From assembly GCA_963820315.1 (NCBI GenBank), contig CAWFZK010000034.1:111224-175223 (forward strand): a DNA stretch of 64,000 nucleotides, written 5' to 3'. Positions 56,008-64,000 of the stretch are shown here, in pieces. Numbering within the stretch: position 1 is the first letter of the stretch; the number at the start of each line of letters is the position of its first letter. The stretch is from JACVRW01 sp963820315. GTDB taxonomy: Bacteria > Actinomycetota > Thermoleophilia > Solirubrobacterales > Thermoleophilaceae. The notes under the pieces are model-generated. The model was not told the DNA's origin. It saw only the letters and a list, made by a program, of their open reading frames with translations, and did not search any database. Position numbers and translations under genes: made by a program.

Positions 56008-56505
56008 ATGAGCGAGAACAACGAGACCGCGATCCTCGCGGGAGGCTGCTGCTGGATCACGCAGGAGCTGATGCGTCACTGCGAGGGAGTCATCTCGATC
56101 CGGGCCGGGTGGACAGGTGGCGAGAGTGACAACCCGACCGAGGACGAGCCGGGTGGGCACGCCGAGGCGGTCGAGCTCGTCTTCGACGCCGACAGGGCTT
56201 CCTATCGCGACGTCCTCGAGCTCTTCTTCCAGATCCACCGGCCCGACCTCGGTGAACACGTCATGGGCTCCATGTATCGCTCGGAGATCTTCTACACGAC
56301 CGATCAGCAGCGGCTGGTCGCCGAGGACACGATCGCCGACATCGAAGCCGCCGGCTTCTGGCCCAAGGTGGCGACCGAGATCAGCGAGGCCGGGCCCTTC
56401 CTGGAGGCCGAGGCCGAAGATCAGGACTACTTCCAGCGCTATCCGGACAGCTCCCAGTTCCCGCAGCCCCGGCTGGCAGCTGCCAGCCGCGAGACGGCGG
56501 TCTAA
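56008..56505 (+). CDS. MsrA-family protein with variant active site
   Basis: 165 residues. GWTGGESDNPT, GHAEAVELVFDADRASYRDV and GSMYRSEIFYTTDQQ match peptide-methionine (S)-S-oxide reductase. The catalytic motif, usually GGCFW followed by a small residue or Cys, reads AGGCCWITQ: the nucleophilic Cys is kept, Phe is replaced by a second Cys. No resolving cysteine is seen at the C-terminus, so the adjacent Cys might serve. GAGGAAGGA lies before the ATG. It would repair oxidised methionine, if active. Confidence 0.82.
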   Translation: MSENNETAILAGGCCWITQELMRHCEGVISIRAGWTGGESDNPTEDEPGGHAEAVELVFDADRASYRDVLELFFQIHRPDLGEHVMGSMYRSEIFYTTDQQRLVAEDTIADIEAAGFWPKVATEISEAGPFLEAEAEDQDYFQRYPDSSQFPQPRLAAASRETAV

Positions 56506-56604
56506 CGCAGGCCCGGCAAGCCCCGCCCACACGCGCGTGGGCGAGTCACTTTGGACGACAAGCGCCGAGCTCGCGCAAGCCATCCGGTGTTTCGCCGGAT
56601 TACC

Positions 56605-57971
56605 TCAGGTGACCTCGCGAAGGAACTCGTCGAACAGTTGGACATAGCGGTCGACATCTCCGTCGCGGTGGGCGACCGAGACGGTCGGGCCCAGCCACCA
56701 TCCCGACTCCCAGACGCCGCGGTTCGCCATGAACACTCGGATAAGCGCTCGCAGGCCGGGTGGTCGGCGGCGCGCGCGCCGACGCCGTCGGTGGGCGGCT
56801 CGGGCGCGAAGAAGTACGAGGCGTGCGCGCCATACTGCGTCACGCTCCACCCGACGCCGGCTCGCTCGATCGCCGTCCTCAGCCCGGCGGCCATTCGTGC
56901 GCCGAGCGGGCCGGTGCGCTCGAACGCCTCCTCGGTGAGGACATCGAGGAGCGCGGCGCGTCCGGCGGCCATCGACAGCGCGTTCGCAAACAGCGTGCCG
57001 CCGGTCGCGACCTTGTCGACGGACACTCCCGACGCCCTGTGCTTCTCGTCGGTCGGCGCGATCAGGGAGGCGATCTCGTCGCGCATCCCGTAGGTCGCAA
57101 GCGGAACGCCGGCCGCGATCGCCTTGCCGAGCGTGAGGAAGTCCGGCTCGAGCCCCCAGTCCCCGGTCAGGCCGGCGTACGCGCACACGAGCGTGTGCGT
57201 CTCATCGAGCGCGAGCAGGGTGCCGGCGTCACGGGTCGCCCGCCGCAGCTGCTCGTGGTATCCGCGCCGGGGCAGAAGGAACCCGGTGTTGGTCATAGCG
57301 GGCTCGGCCAGAACGAGGGCCACGTCCCGCGGCTCGAGCGCCGCCTCGAGCGCAGCGACGTCGTTGAACCGGACGATACGGGCCTGGCCCTCGACCCCCG
57401 GAGACAGGCCAGGGGTCTCGGGGACCACTTCGCCGCCCTCCTCGATCACGAGCGTTGCATCCGCCTCGCCGTGGTAGTGGGCATCGAACATCAGGACGAT
57501 CTCCCGTCCCGTCAGCGCACGCGACAGGCGGATCACCTCATTGTTCGCCTGCGTGGCCGACAGAGTGAACTGCCATTTCGGCAGCCCATAGCGGCCGGCG
57601 AGGTGCTCGCCGACGGCGATCGCGTCCTCGCTCGGCAACAGAAACTGGTTGCCGAGCCGCATCTGACGCGCGACCGCCTCGACCACAGGCGCAGGCGCGT
57701 GGCCGCAGAAGGCGCTCATGTCGGCCACGTACATGTCGAGGTAGGTGTGCCCGTCCACGTCCGTGAAGGTGGAGCCCTCGCCGCGAGCCACCCAGACCGA
57801 CGGGTGGTCATAGAACTCGTCCATCCACACCATCGGCACACCACGCGGCATCGAGCGGCGGGCCTGCCGCTGGAGCGCCATCGACCGGGGCCGTTCGGTC
57901 ACGAAGCGAGCGTTCTCCACCTCCTCCAGCGCTCGCAGGCGGGCTGGATCGATGCCTGTCAGGTACGTCAT
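56605..57971 (-). pseudogene. class III aminotransferase (GSA-aminomutase-like), one frame break
   Basis: PLP fold-type I enzyme. GHAPAPVVEAVARQM, QFTLSATQANNEVIRLSRAL (cofactor loop), HYHGEADATLVIEE, ALDETHTLVCAYAG and the Schiff-base lysine in LTLGKAIAAGVPLATYG are present. One base is missing near 56757, and the true C-terminus FMANRGVWESGWWLGPTVS to EFLREVT lies in the next frame. Joined length about 455. It resembles glutamate-1-semialdehyde aminomutase, but the real substrate is unclear. Confidence 0.78.
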
Positions 57972-58050
57972 GGCTCAGCGGATCATCCTCTCGGGGAACA
58001 CCTTGCGGACACGATTTCGAGCCTCGAAGGTCTCATCCGCGCTGCAACTA

Positions 58051-58121
58051 AGGCGCCGACCGGAATCGAACCGGTGTACACGGCTTTGCAGGCCGCTGCG
58101 TAGCCACTCCGCCACGGCGCC
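58051..58121 (-). tRNA. tRNA-Cys (GCA)
   Basis: 71-nt cloverleaf: acceptor GGCGCCG/CGGCGCC, anticodon loop CTGCAAA with GCA, T arm ACCGG-TTCGATT-CCGGT, discriminator U73 as usual for Cys. CCA not encoded. Its 3' end is repeated at 53934. Confidence 0.93.
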
Positions 58122-58211
58122 GGAGCGCGAATTAGCCTATCGCCGCATCCGTTGCGATCGGGTTGCTCGATCGCGGATTCGTGCAAGGCTGTTCCGAGCA
58201 AACTCCCCCAA

Positions 58212-58622
58212 ATGCCGACCACCGACGTCAAAACCGTTTCCTTCTCCGTGCCGGGCGGCAAGCGCGCCGCTGGCATGGCGCGTCGTTCGGTGCTGTCCGT
58301 TCAGGCCGACCTGCCCTACCCGATCCGCCACCGGCTCGCACTGCTGTTGAGCGAGCTCGTGACGAACGCGATCCAGCACGGCGGCGCCGGCCCGCACGAG
58401 ACGGTGCAGGTGAAGGTGGCGTCGTCGACGGAGAAGGTGCGCGTAGAGGTGTTCGATCCCGGCTCGAACGGCGCCCCGCCGCGGGACCGAATCGATGAGG
58501 GCGGCGGCTACGGGCTGCTGCTCGTCGACCGGCTCGCCGACGGCTGGGGCCGCGGCGCCACCACCGGCGGCGGCAGCCTCGCTTGGTTCGAGCTGACGCT
58601 GGCCGAGGCCGACCGCCTCTGA
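58212..58622 (+). CDS. RsbW-like anti-sigma/ATPase domain protein
   Basis: 136 residues of the HATPase_c_2 type. The N-box is ALLLSELVTNAIQHGG near residue 55 (metal-binding Asn), the G1 box VFDPGSNG and the G2 box GGGYGLLLVDRLADGWG. In actinobacteria such solo kinases bind sigma factors or anti-sigma antagonists; no partner gene is adjacent. ATG 58212. Its stop overlaps the DUF3817 CTG. Confidence 0.82.
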   Translation: MPTTDVKTVSFSVPGGKRAAGMARRSVLSVQADLPYPIRHRLALLLSELVTNAIQHGGAGPHETVQVKVASSTEKVRVEVFDPGSNGAPPRDRIDEGGGYGLLLVDRLADGWGRGATTGGGSLAWFELTLAEADRL

Positions 58623-58942
58623 GCACGACCGCTCACCCGCCGGGCGCGACCGAGCGCGCGCTCCGCCTCCTGCGCTGGATCGTGATCGTCTCGATCGTCG
58701 ACCTCATCCTGCTGATCCCACTCGTGGTCGGCGTGATCGTCGACTACCACGGGCTCGCCCCCGTGATCGGCCCGATCCACGGACTCGGCTTCCTGCTCGA
58801 GCTATATCTCGTTGCACGCGGGGCGGCTCTCGGCTGGTGGGGCTGGTGGTATCCGGCCGTGACGCTCGTCACCGCAGGGCCGCCCGGCGCCCTGCTCGGA
58901 CACAACCGAGCGCGCCGTCAGGCCCTCGAGCGGACCGCCTGA
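58619..58942 (+). CDS. DUF3817 membrane protein, apparent CTG start
   Basis: 107 residues. Two or three helices: LRWIVIVSIVDLILLIPLVV, FLLELYLVARGAALGWWGWW and AVTLVTAGPPGALLGH. The family fits DUF3817. The expected start (M)STTAHPPGATERALRLLR begins at a CTG whose last two bases are part of the upstream TGA stop (CTGA), the position where ATGA or GTGA is usual. No in-frame ATG or GTG lies between the upstream stop and helix 1. Confidence 0.7.
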   Translation: MSTTAHPPGATERALRLLRWIVIVSIVDLILLIPLVVGVIVDYHGLAPVIGPIHGLGFLLELYLVARGAALGWWGWWYPAVTLVTAGPPGALLGHNRARRQALERTA

Positions 58943-58949
58943 GCGCGGC

Positions 58950-58955
58950 TATACT
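58950..58955 (+). promoter_or_regulatory. tRNA-Gly promoter -10
   Basis: GGCTATACTC, consensus TATACT, ends 11 nt before the tRNA 5' end. Confidence 0.6.
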
Positions 58956-58966
58956 CACCCACCTCT

Positions 58967-59040
58967 GCGGCTGTAGCTCAGTTGGCTAGAGCGTCTGCTT
59001 GCCATGCAGAAGGTCGTGGGTTCGAATCCCATCAGCCGCT
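58967..59040 (+). tRNA. tRNA-Gly (GCC)
   Basis: 74-nt cloverleaf: acceptor GCGGCTG/CAGCCGC, D arm GCTC/GAGC, anticodon stem TCTGC/GCAGA with loop TTGCCAT, T arm GTGGG-TTCGAAT-CCCAT, discriminator U. CCA not encoded. It borders an integrase module, so its 3' end is the probable attachment site. Confidence 0.95.
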
Positions 59041-59046
59041 CTCCGG

Positions 59047-59070
59047 AAAGCCCCGCATTTGCGGGGCTTT
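59047..59070 (+). terminator. terminator after tRNA-Gly
   Basis: AAAGCCCCGC and GCGGGGCTTT form a 10-bp stem with an ATTT loop; the 3' arm ends in TTT. It can work in both directions, also ending the minus-strand integrase transcript. Confidence 0.75.
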
Positions 59071-59254
59071 CTGCGTTCCTGGGCAGGAACCTGTGACGCC
59101 CGCCCCGGCCATTTCCCGCGCCTATTGTCTCTTCATTGTCTAAACCGCGGGTTCCTGCACCCACCCGGAGGCCTCCCACGGGCGCGGGATCCTGCTCCCA
59201 AGACGGACTCGACTCGGCGCGGGCGGCACTCGCCGCGGCCGGCGGATTGCACCG

Positions 59255-60732
59255 TCAGCGGCGCAAACGTGCGCGGCGCGCGTCCTGTCGAACGGGAGTG
59301 CGGGGCTCGCGTCCCGAAGGAGCCAGAAGGCCTCGTCGGCGGGTGCAGCCCAGCACGAGCTCGAGCTGGTCCGGGGCCGTTCCGCCGAGGTACAGGACCT
59401 GTTGGTAGACGCGCATCGTGAACTTCGGATCCGTGTGACCGAGCAGATACATCGCGCGCCGGGGGCTGACGCCGATCTCCGCCAGCAGCGACGCGAAGGT
59501 GCGTCGCAGCGTGTGTGGCGTCATGTGGGCAATCGGCTGCTGCTCGCGATCGGCCAGGAGCGTGTTCGCCCGCTCCAGGACGCCGGTTAGGAGACGCGCG
59601 CGGATGTTGTCCGGATGCTGCCGCGTGCCGTTGCGGGTCAGAAAGGCCGGGGCCTTCCGCGCGCGCCGCTCAGCGCTCTGGGTCAGCAGGATCTCGTGCA
59701 GGGTCGGCAGCATCGGCACGGTTCGCTCCGACGCGGCCGTCTTCACTTGTGGCATCCGTATCTGACGGGCAGCGAGGTCCAGGTCCGAGCGGTCCAGCTT
59801 CGACAGCTCGAGAATCCTCGGCCCCGCCAGCAACAGCGTCGCGACTACGGGAAGGCGGCCGGCCTCGCGCGGACGTTCCTTGGTCCAGATCTCGCCGCGA
59901 CGGATCCGGCGAATGAGTGTGTCCGACACCCCGTACCTCGCGGCGATGTGTGTCGCCGGCGCGTCGGAGCCCCGGATTGCGCGCACCTCGCGCCAGGCGA
60001 GAGCCTGCTGCTCGCGATCAAGCTGGCGCGCCGCGTCTAGGACAGCCATGATCTGCGGCACCTCAAGGAACGAGCGAGTCGGTGTGGTGGACCGCAGGTA
60101 ACACTCGCGATCGTCAAGTGGATTGTGGTCGAGTCAGCCGCCGGCGCTTGGCCTCCTTGAGCACCTGGCGGACCCCGGCCAAGACCTTGTTGATCGAGTC
60201 GTTTGACAGTGGGCGTCGGCGACGCTGGTGAGTCCGCCGGGTCCGGGGGTCGCTATAGCTCTCGCGTAGCGGCTCACCCGCGGCGACGGCCTTCTCGATC
60301 GCTTCGCGCTCGACCAGCTTCTTCTCTACGAAGTCGTCCGCGACTCCCGTGTCGATCTCGTCCACGCGGTAGCCGCCCAAGTGGTCCATCGCCGTCGTGA
60401 GCCGCCACTTCAGGTCCTTGTATGTCTTCTCGGCCACCCGCCGCTTCTTCCGCGCGAGCACGATCGACGCGAACCTGAAAGATCTGAAGCTCTTCTCCAT
60501 CGGGCGTTGGCGCTGCAGCCGGCTGCGGCGGGACGTACTCTCCGCGCTGCACCTGCCCCATCACGTAGACACGCTCGGCCTCGACCCGCTCTTCTGTCCA
60601 GCCCTCCCAGGAACCCCCAAAGTGGTGGTAGACCCGCTCGCCGCGGTAGCTGAACCGGAGTCCGTAGCTCATCCCAAGCCTCGTCGGGGTGCGGACGATC
60701 GTCCCGGTCGCTGGACGCGGCATCGGCCGCAT
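59255..60732 (-). pseudogene. tyrosine recombinase (integrase), two frame breaks
   Basis: The arm-binding part begins at ATG 60732 after GGGGAGG (YGLRFSYRGERVYHHFGGSW). The frame changes near 60475, and the core-binding domain follows (FASIVLARKKRRVAEKTYKD, LSNDSINKVLAGVRQVLKEA). A further break near 60135 leads into DHNPLDDRECYL and the catalytic domain. Catalytic Arg is in LAGPRILELSKL, His-x-x-Arg in MTPHTLRRTFASLL, His in LLGHTDP and Tyr in TMRVYQQVL. An extra helix-turn-helix of about 40 residues interrupts the start of the catalytic domain. Next to tRNA-Gly and an excisionase: the integration module of an ICE. Confidence 0.82.
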
Positions 60733-60749
60733 CGTAGTCGCCTCCCCGC

Positions 60750-61097
60750 TCACGTGCGACCGCCCGCCTGGATCAGCTCGACGCCGGGCGGAAGGTCCGA
60801 CTTGCGCGGTCGCCCTCGGCGCCTGCGGGTCGGCTCCCGGCGCGCATGCGCGCACGTTCCGAGCGCTTCAGCCACGTGCTCGAGGTCGAAGCGCAACCTC
60901 GCCTTCGGTCCAGCGCCTAGGAGGACCGCGCCGAGACGCCGCTTGTTCGCGTACACCCAGCTGACGCTGACGCCGTACAGCTCAGCGACGTCTGCCGCAG
61001 TCGCGAGACCGATACCCACGCGTGGCCTGGCCTCTTGGGTCAGGCGCTCGACCACCCGCTCGGCGATCGCCTCGATGTCCTTTGCTTCGAGCCGCAT
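60750..61097 (-). CDS. excisionase-type DNA-binding protein
   Basis: 115 residues. GLATAADVAELYGVSVSWVYANKRRLGAV is a MerR/Xis-like winged helix. It is followed by RLRFDLEHVAEAL and a basic tail (RREPTRRRRGRPRK, AT-hook-like). The stop lies 17 bp before the integrase start. It would direct excision or repress the integrase. ATG 61097 chosen over a longer GTG-started frame. Confidence 0.78.
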   Translation of the reverse strand: MRLEAKDIEAIAERVVERLTQEARPRVGIGLATAADVAELYGVSVSWVYANKRRLGAVLLGAGPKARLRFDLEHVAEALGTCAHARREPTRRRRGRPRKSDLPPGVELIQAGGRT

Positions 61098-61225
61098 GTC
61101 ACGCGGCCGCACTCCGGTGCGGTGACCGGCCGACACCCGCCGCGACCTCCCCATCTCGTCGTGCCACTGAGCCGCGCTCCCCGCTGATCGCGCGGGGGCC
61201 CGGGAGCAGCACCCCCCGCACTTCG

Positions 61226-62193
61226 TTATCGTGGCCCTGTCTCGCGGGGTGGCCGGGCGGGTACGGGGGAGCCGGCGGGCTTCGGGCTGGCCAGGTGGGC
61301 GTCGCGTTCGTCGCAGAACAAGATGCGTCGGCGGCCGACGTATTGGTGCTCCTCAGTGGGGTGACTGGGGTGCCAGCGGTGGCCGGTGAGTTCGTGGTCG
61401 GCGCGCGTCAGGAAGTCGTCGCGTTGTGCCTGGTTCTGGCAGACGAACAGGATGTAGGGCGGCTCGCCTTGGTCCGCGAGCTGGGTGTGGCGCCACCACC
61501 AGCCGAGGAGGTTGTCGTAGCGGCGGAATTTGTCGAAGTTCTTGTCGGTGCGGCTGGTGCGGTCGTACTCGACGAGGAAGGTCGCGGACTCTGCTCATCG
61601 TGGTCGGCTATCTGGAGGGCGGCGTCGGGGACGACCGGTCGGGGCTGGGGGTCGCGTAGGCCTTCGATTGACCAGGCGTCGTCGAGGCGCGGGCTGGGCT
61701 TGGCGGGCTGCTCGGGGTGGGGTGAGCTGGCGTTCGCCTTGCCAGTCGAGGAGGGCGGGGCCGAGCAGGCGGCGGTAGGCGAGCACCCAGGCGTTGACTT
61801 GCAAGTCGTGGAGGGCGCGGCCGTAGTCGAATACTTCGCGTGGTTTGAAACGCGCGTCGGGGTCGATCGCGCCGAGTTCTCGCAGCAAGCGGTGTCCGCG
61901 GGCGGCGATGTAGTAGGTCCATTCGTAGGAGCCGCGCGGGCTGTAGGGCCGAAAGCGCTCGAGGTAGCCGCCGCGGAATAGCTTGACGAGCCGGCGCCGC
62001 GCGGCCTGGGGGGTTTTTCCGGGCCACCAGAGTTCGCGGAGCTGTTCAGTGGTGAGGAAGTGGTAGCGCCAGACGTCGCGCACGATGCCGAGGTCGCGTT
62101 GTCGTAGCGCGACTGGTTCGGGCTCGTCGAGCGCTGGCGCTGGATGATCGCTCCGTCGTAGCGGTGTGCGGCGCGGTAGCTGTCGGGCAACAT
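61226..62193 (-). pseudogene. replication-relaxation family protein, three frame breaks
   Basis: Joining the frames gives MLPDSYRAAHRYDGAII, then (after 62130) VRDVWRYHFLTTEQLRELWW with RRLVKLFRGGYLERFRPYSP (the winged helix of PF13814), then (after about 61705) AWSIEGLRDPQPRPVVPDAA, and (after about 61590) ATFLVEYDRTSRTDKNFDKF and PPYILFVCQNQAQRDDFLTR. It ends at TAA 61226. Such proteins accompany plasmid and ICE transfer or replication. It directly follows the coupling-protein gene. Confidence 0.72.
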
Positions 62194-62195
62194 CG

Positions 62196-64000
62196 CTAGA
62201 GGTCCTCCAGCGGCAGCTGGTCGCGCCGGGCCGGCGGGTTTTGTGGCGGGACGCTCTCGGCGGCGCGTTCCTCGGGCTCGCGCGCTGCGGGTCGCCGTCG
62301 ATCGGGGAGGCTGGGGTGGTCCCCGAGTTGGGCGGCTAGGTGGTTAAGGTGGTGGCCGCCGCGGGCGCGTTGCGCCTCGAGGTGATGTTGCGCGAGCTCC
62401 GGGTCGTAGAGCTCCTCCATCGGCAGCGTGCGGGCGACGAAGGCGGCCCCGGGGTGCCTTGGGCGACCCAGAGGTTGATGGCGGTGTGGACGGGCAGGTG
62501 GATGATGTCGTCGGCGGAGAAGCGCAGCCGTTCTTGTTCTGGCTGGTCGATCGAGATGTGGTCGGAGTAGACGTCCATGGCGAGGCCGGCGAGCGAGCGG
62601 GCGTCTTCGAGCTCGCGCATGCGGAAGATCGAGATCGACTGCAGTAGCGAGCGCACGCCGGAGCGGACCAGCTCGTCGCGCACCTGGGCGGAGTACTGCC
62701 AGGCAAAGCAGGCCTCGAGCCCGGCCGATCGGCCTTCGGCCAGCATCGTGGCGACCGCCGGGGTGAGCACGTTGTGGGCCTCGTCGACGTACAGCGATAC
62801 GGCGAACCGCCGTGCTGCTTGGGGAGGGCTTGTTGGGCTTGGATTGCGCGGTGTACGAGTCGCAGCAGCAGCTGGAAGAGCAGCTTGGTGTTGTCTTCGC
62901 CGGCGACCGCCTTGGCGCCGTTCAAGACGATCACCTCGCCCTTGGCGATCGCGCCTTCGATGTTGAGGCTGTAGGGATGGCGCAGCACCACGTCGACTTG
63001 CGGGGTTGAGAGCAGCCGGCGCAGCTTGTTGAGCGGCGGGTCGAGCACCTCGAGTGTGCGGCTGCGGTCGCGCAGTAGCTCGGGGAACTCGCGCCGCCAG
63101 TAGTAGCGGGCGAAGTCCATCCCGGGGACTTGGTCGAGTCGAGTAAGGGCCTGTTCTCGATAGGTGCTGTCGCCGGGGCTGAGCATGCGGTACACGTCCC
63201 AGACCGTGGGGCGCTGCTCTACCGCGCACACCACCGTCACGGCCTGTCTGAGCAGGTCGTCTGAGCGGGCCTGGATCGCGCCGGGGGGGTTGGCCTCGAT
63301 CAGCGCGCCGAGGAACACGCTTGCGCGCGTCCCCGGGCTGGCGTCGATGGTGAGCGGGTTGAACCCGATCTCCGGATGGCCGAGGTCGATGTAATGGACC
63401 GTGCGGTGCGCGGGGATCAGGCCCAACGCGAGTTTCGCGAGTTCCTCCTTGGCGTCACCGACTACGAGCGCACACTCGCTGTCGCGCGCGTCGATCGCAA
63501 CGCCGGGCGCCATCGCTGAGGTCTTGCCCGACCCCTGGCCGCCCATGAACGCCTGGCCGAACTTGCGGTCCTGAGGGTCGATCCCGACTGCGCCGTGCTC
63601 GTCGACGAGCAGCCGGCGCGCCGGATCGCGACAGATCTCGGGTGGCGCCACGGCGCGCCGCAATGGCGAGCGCGGAATGCGGGCGAGTTTTGCCCGGGCG
63701 CGCGGTAGTTGCCAGATCGAGGCGAGCTCCGAAGTCGACACGAGCTCGGTTCGCAGCCCCGGCAGCGGATTCGGTAGCGCCTGTCGAGCCGTCTCGCGTA
63801 AAGCCGGCGGCGCAGCCGCACCTCGCGGCGCACTAGCTGGTTTTCCGAGCGCAGCTGCGCGAACAGACCGGCAACTCGCCGGACCGCCGTGGCCTGGTCA
63901 CCGGCGATGCGCAGGTCGAAGTAACACAGCGAGCGGTGCTGGGTCTCGAGGCCCCCTTTAGCTCCTTGGCCTCGATCACCGAGTCCATGCCTGGGTCGAG
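62196..64000 (-). pseudogene. VirD4/TraD-like conjugative coupling ATPase (partial, frame-broken)
   Basis: The start lies beyond the right edge. The visible N-part has LETQHRSLCYFDLRIAGDQA and ELASIWQLPRARAKLARIP. The P-loop is MGGQGSGKTSAM near 63530, Walker B is VSLYVDEAHNVL near 62780, and the TraM-recognition-like part LEACFAWQYSAQVRDELV follows. The C-terminus EELYDPELAQHHLEAQRARG is helical. Frame breaks lie near 63950, 63785, 62815 and 62453. It would pump DNA into a type IV channel during transfer. It ends two bases before the replication-relaxation ATG. Confidence 0.75.

Noticed and set aside
58156..58176. GCGATCG/CGATCGC inverted repeat upstream of the RsbW-like gene as an operator
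   Set aside because: GATCG-type palindromes are frequent by chance in this GC-rich DNA, and no regulator or second copy supports it.

Overview
The window is high-GC (roughly 70%) actinobacterial DNA. The class Thermoleophilia (Solirubrobacterales/Gaiellales type) fits best: the rplT-trmH-pheST-arg gene order is actinobacterial, an exported collagen-like protein has the class-typical N-terminus with RPSPAMVV, and there is an expanded family of small NTF2/SnoaL proteins beginning MSQENVEIVR. This is inference from gene content; no 16S gene is present.

Layout. (1) 1-19.4 kb, core and mostly on the minus strand. A tightly overlapping run reads infC-rpmI-rplT, a terminator, then trmH-pheS-pheT-argC-argJ-argB-argD-argG. 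Upstream lie thrS, a GT4 glycosyltransferase, fumarylacetoacetase, an uncharacterised partner, an MBL-fold hydrolase, a divergent class V aminotransferase, a DUF47/PhoU-like protein and a phosphoesterase. Everything here is open except argD, which carries two frame breaks. (2) 19.4-40.4 kb, accessory. Small stress or detoxification enzymes (NTF2-like, VOC, DHFR-like, alpha/beta and epoxide hydrolases) are mixed with secreted collagen-like and beta-helix proteins, phage-like small genes and many gene remnants. A 470-bp segment holding an NTF2 gene and its leader is duplicated at 28.2 and 35.9 kb. A tRNA-Val gene closes the block. (3) 40.5-49.4 kb, core-like. It holds a FUSC transporter, an NAD-dependent epimerase, a truncated wecB, and an acetate module of DUF485, ActP, a HELCH protein, a GATase and acetyl-CoA synthetase. 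(4) 49.5-58.9 kb, semi-accessory. It holds a DHA2 transporter, a secreted TSP3/beta-helix protein, DUF2294, an RTX-like protein, MsrA, a class III aminotransferase, tRNA-Cys, an RsbW-like ATPase and DUF3817. A copy of the tRNA-Cys 3' end lies 4.1 kb away. (5) 58.97-64 kb: tRNA-Gly(GCC) followed by a tyrosine integrase, an excisionase, a replication-relaxation protein and a VirD4/TraD-like coupling ATPase. This is the left end of an integrative conjugative element that continues past the window.

How the parts work together. The first block couples translation (IF3, L35, L20, PheRS, ThrRS) to arginine synthesis. The acetate block imports acetate (ActP/DUF485) and activates it (Acs). The accessory block looks like a landing zone that gains and loses small enzymes.

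Frame breaks. About twenty single-base frame breaks interrupt recognisable genes. They concentrate in accessory and mobile regions, while 2.1-19.4 kb and 40.5-49.4 kb have none. Real gene decay and uncorrected assembly error are both possible. Frame-broken genes are typed as pseudogene, with the break position given. A recurrent GATACT/TATACT -10-like box lies 6-14 nt upstream of several start codons and tRNA genes, which suggests short-leader or leaderless transcription.
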